Assembly: GCA_017880705.1 (NCBI GenBank)
Contig: JADGRS010000219.1
Span: forward strand, 1 to 5,958
Source of the DNA: Burkholderiales bacterium
Lineage (GTDB): Bacteria > Pseudomonadota > Gammaproteobacteria > Burkholderiales > Usitatibacteraceae
Length of the DNA stretch: 5,958 bases
Direction of reading: 5' to 3'
The notes under the pieces are model-generated. The model worked only from the letters and a program-made list of their open reading frames with translations, was not told the DNA's origin and searched no databases. The position numbers were made by a program, and so were the translations under genes. Shown here in pieces: positions 5,348-5,958 of the stretch; positions within the stretch are counted from its first letter, which is position 1; every line of letters starts with the position of its first letter.

Positions 5348-5958
5348 ATGTTCAGCCGAATCATCGCCGCGGCGCTGTTCGCCGCCATTCCGCTGGCGCC
5401 CGCCTTCGCCCAGGCGCCCATCGTCATCAAGTTCAGCCACGTGGTCGCCCAGGGGACGCCCAAGGGCAAGGGCGCGGAGAAATTCAAGGAGCTCGCCGAG
5501 GAGCGCACCAAGGGGCGCGTCAAGGTCGAGGTCTACGCCAACAGCACCCTCTACAAGGACAACGAGGAGGTCGATGCGCTGCAGCTGGGCGCGGTGCAGA
5601 TGCTCGCGCCTTCGCTCGCTAAGTTCGGCCCGCTCGGCGTGCGCGAATTCGAGGTGTTCGACCTGCCGTACCTGTTCGACAACTACGACGAGCTGCACAA
5701 GGTGACGCGCGGCCCCGTCGGCGCCTCGCTCATGAAGAAGCTCGATTCCAAGGGCATCGTCGGCCTCGCCTACTGGGACAACGGCTTCATGGACATGAGC
5801 GCCAACAAGCCGCTGCGCATGCCCGAGGATTTCAGGGGCCTCAAGATGCGCATCCAGTCGTCCAAGGTGCTGGACGCGGAGATGCGCGCGCTCGGCGCGA
5901 GCCCGCAGATCATGGCGTTCTCCGAGGTTTACCAGGCGCTCCAGACGGGCGTCGTGGA
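5348..5958 (+). CDS. dctP: TRAP transporter solute-binding protein, DctP family, 3' truncated by window edge
   Basis: The frame is open from ATG 5348 to the window end (203 complete codons; the family is usually about 330 residues, so the C-terminal third is missing). AGGAG (5335-5339) lies eight bases before the ATG. Residues 1-21 form a signal peptide (MFSRIIAAALF...PAFA, cleavage probably before Q22), so the mature protein is periplasmic. It captures an organic acid, classically C4-dicarboxylates, for DctQM-type membrane subunits. Hallmarks are VIKFSHVVAQGTPKGKGA (25-43), ANSTLYKDNEEVDALQLGAVQMLAPSLAKFGP, FDLPYLFDN, GLAYWDNGF and LKMRIQSSKV. The last carries R168, the conserved carboxylate-binding arginine of TRAP binding proteins, and is followed by the MAFSEVYQALQTGVVD motif. 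Exact substrate is uncertain. The membrane subunits are presumably downstream, out of view. It is transcribed divergently from the fluoride operon with no obvious functional link. Confidence 0.93.
   Translation, partial: MFSRIIAAALFAAIPLAPAFAQAPIVIKFSHVVAQGTPKGKGAEKFKELAEERTKGRVKVEVYANSTLYKDNEEVDALQLGAVQMLAPSLAKFGPLGVREFEVFDLPYLFDNYDELHKVTRGPVGASLMKKLDSKGIVGLAYWDNGFMDMSANKPLRMPEDFRGLKMRIQSSKVLDAEMRALGASPQIMAFSEVYQALQTGVV

Noticed and set aside
5327..5698. Minus-strand open frames opposite the DctP-type gene
   Set aside because: They are antisense to a protein with a signal peptide, strong Shine-Dalgarno and multiple TRAP binding-protein motifs, and show no family resemblance.

Overview
The window is strongly GC-rich, with third codon positions mostly G or C and long spurious antisense reading frames. 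The proteins look proteobacterial: a tripartite RND exporter and a periplasmic DctP-type binding protein imply a Gram-negative cell. The overall flavour is betaproteobacterial (Burkholderiales-like). That last step is an impression from family resemblance, not a measured placement.

Layout. (1) Positions 1-88 hold the last codons of a periplasmic adaptor (membrane fusion) protein. It overlaps by ATGA with a complete 1031-residue RND inner-membrane permease of the MdtB/MdtC type (85-3180, + strand). (2) Converging on it with a 9-bp gap is a minus-strand operon read from about 5252 down to 3190: crcB/fluC (fluoride channel), a DUF190 protein, and a 390-residue CPA2-type cation:proton antiporter. 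(3) The crcB leader (about 5120-5255) carries a clear fluoride riboswitch of the crcB motif. After it come a perfect 9-bp hairpin that reuses the 3' end of the aptamer and a 9-bp hairpin that buries the crcB Shine-Dalgarno up to the base before or at the AUG. There is no U-tract, so control at translation initiation is the best reading. (4) Divergent from this operon, a plus-strand gene starting at 5348 and running off the window encodes the N-terminal two thirds or so of a DctP-family TRAP transporter solute-binding protein with a signal peptide.

How the genes work together. The RND pair is an efflux unit, and its outer-membrane channel is not in the window. The minus-strand operon is a fluoride-response module. 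Fluoride sensed by the RNA should allow production of the CrcB fluoride exporter. The same transcript carries DUF190, whose start is tightly coupled to the crcB stop, and an antiporter that could correct the proton or cation imbalance caused by HF entry; that role is inference. The most interesting material is the riboswitch with its apparent translational platform, and the placement of DUF190 and an antiporter with an unusual Thr-Asp core motif under fluoride control. I found no tRNA, rRNA, CRISPR array or mobile element.
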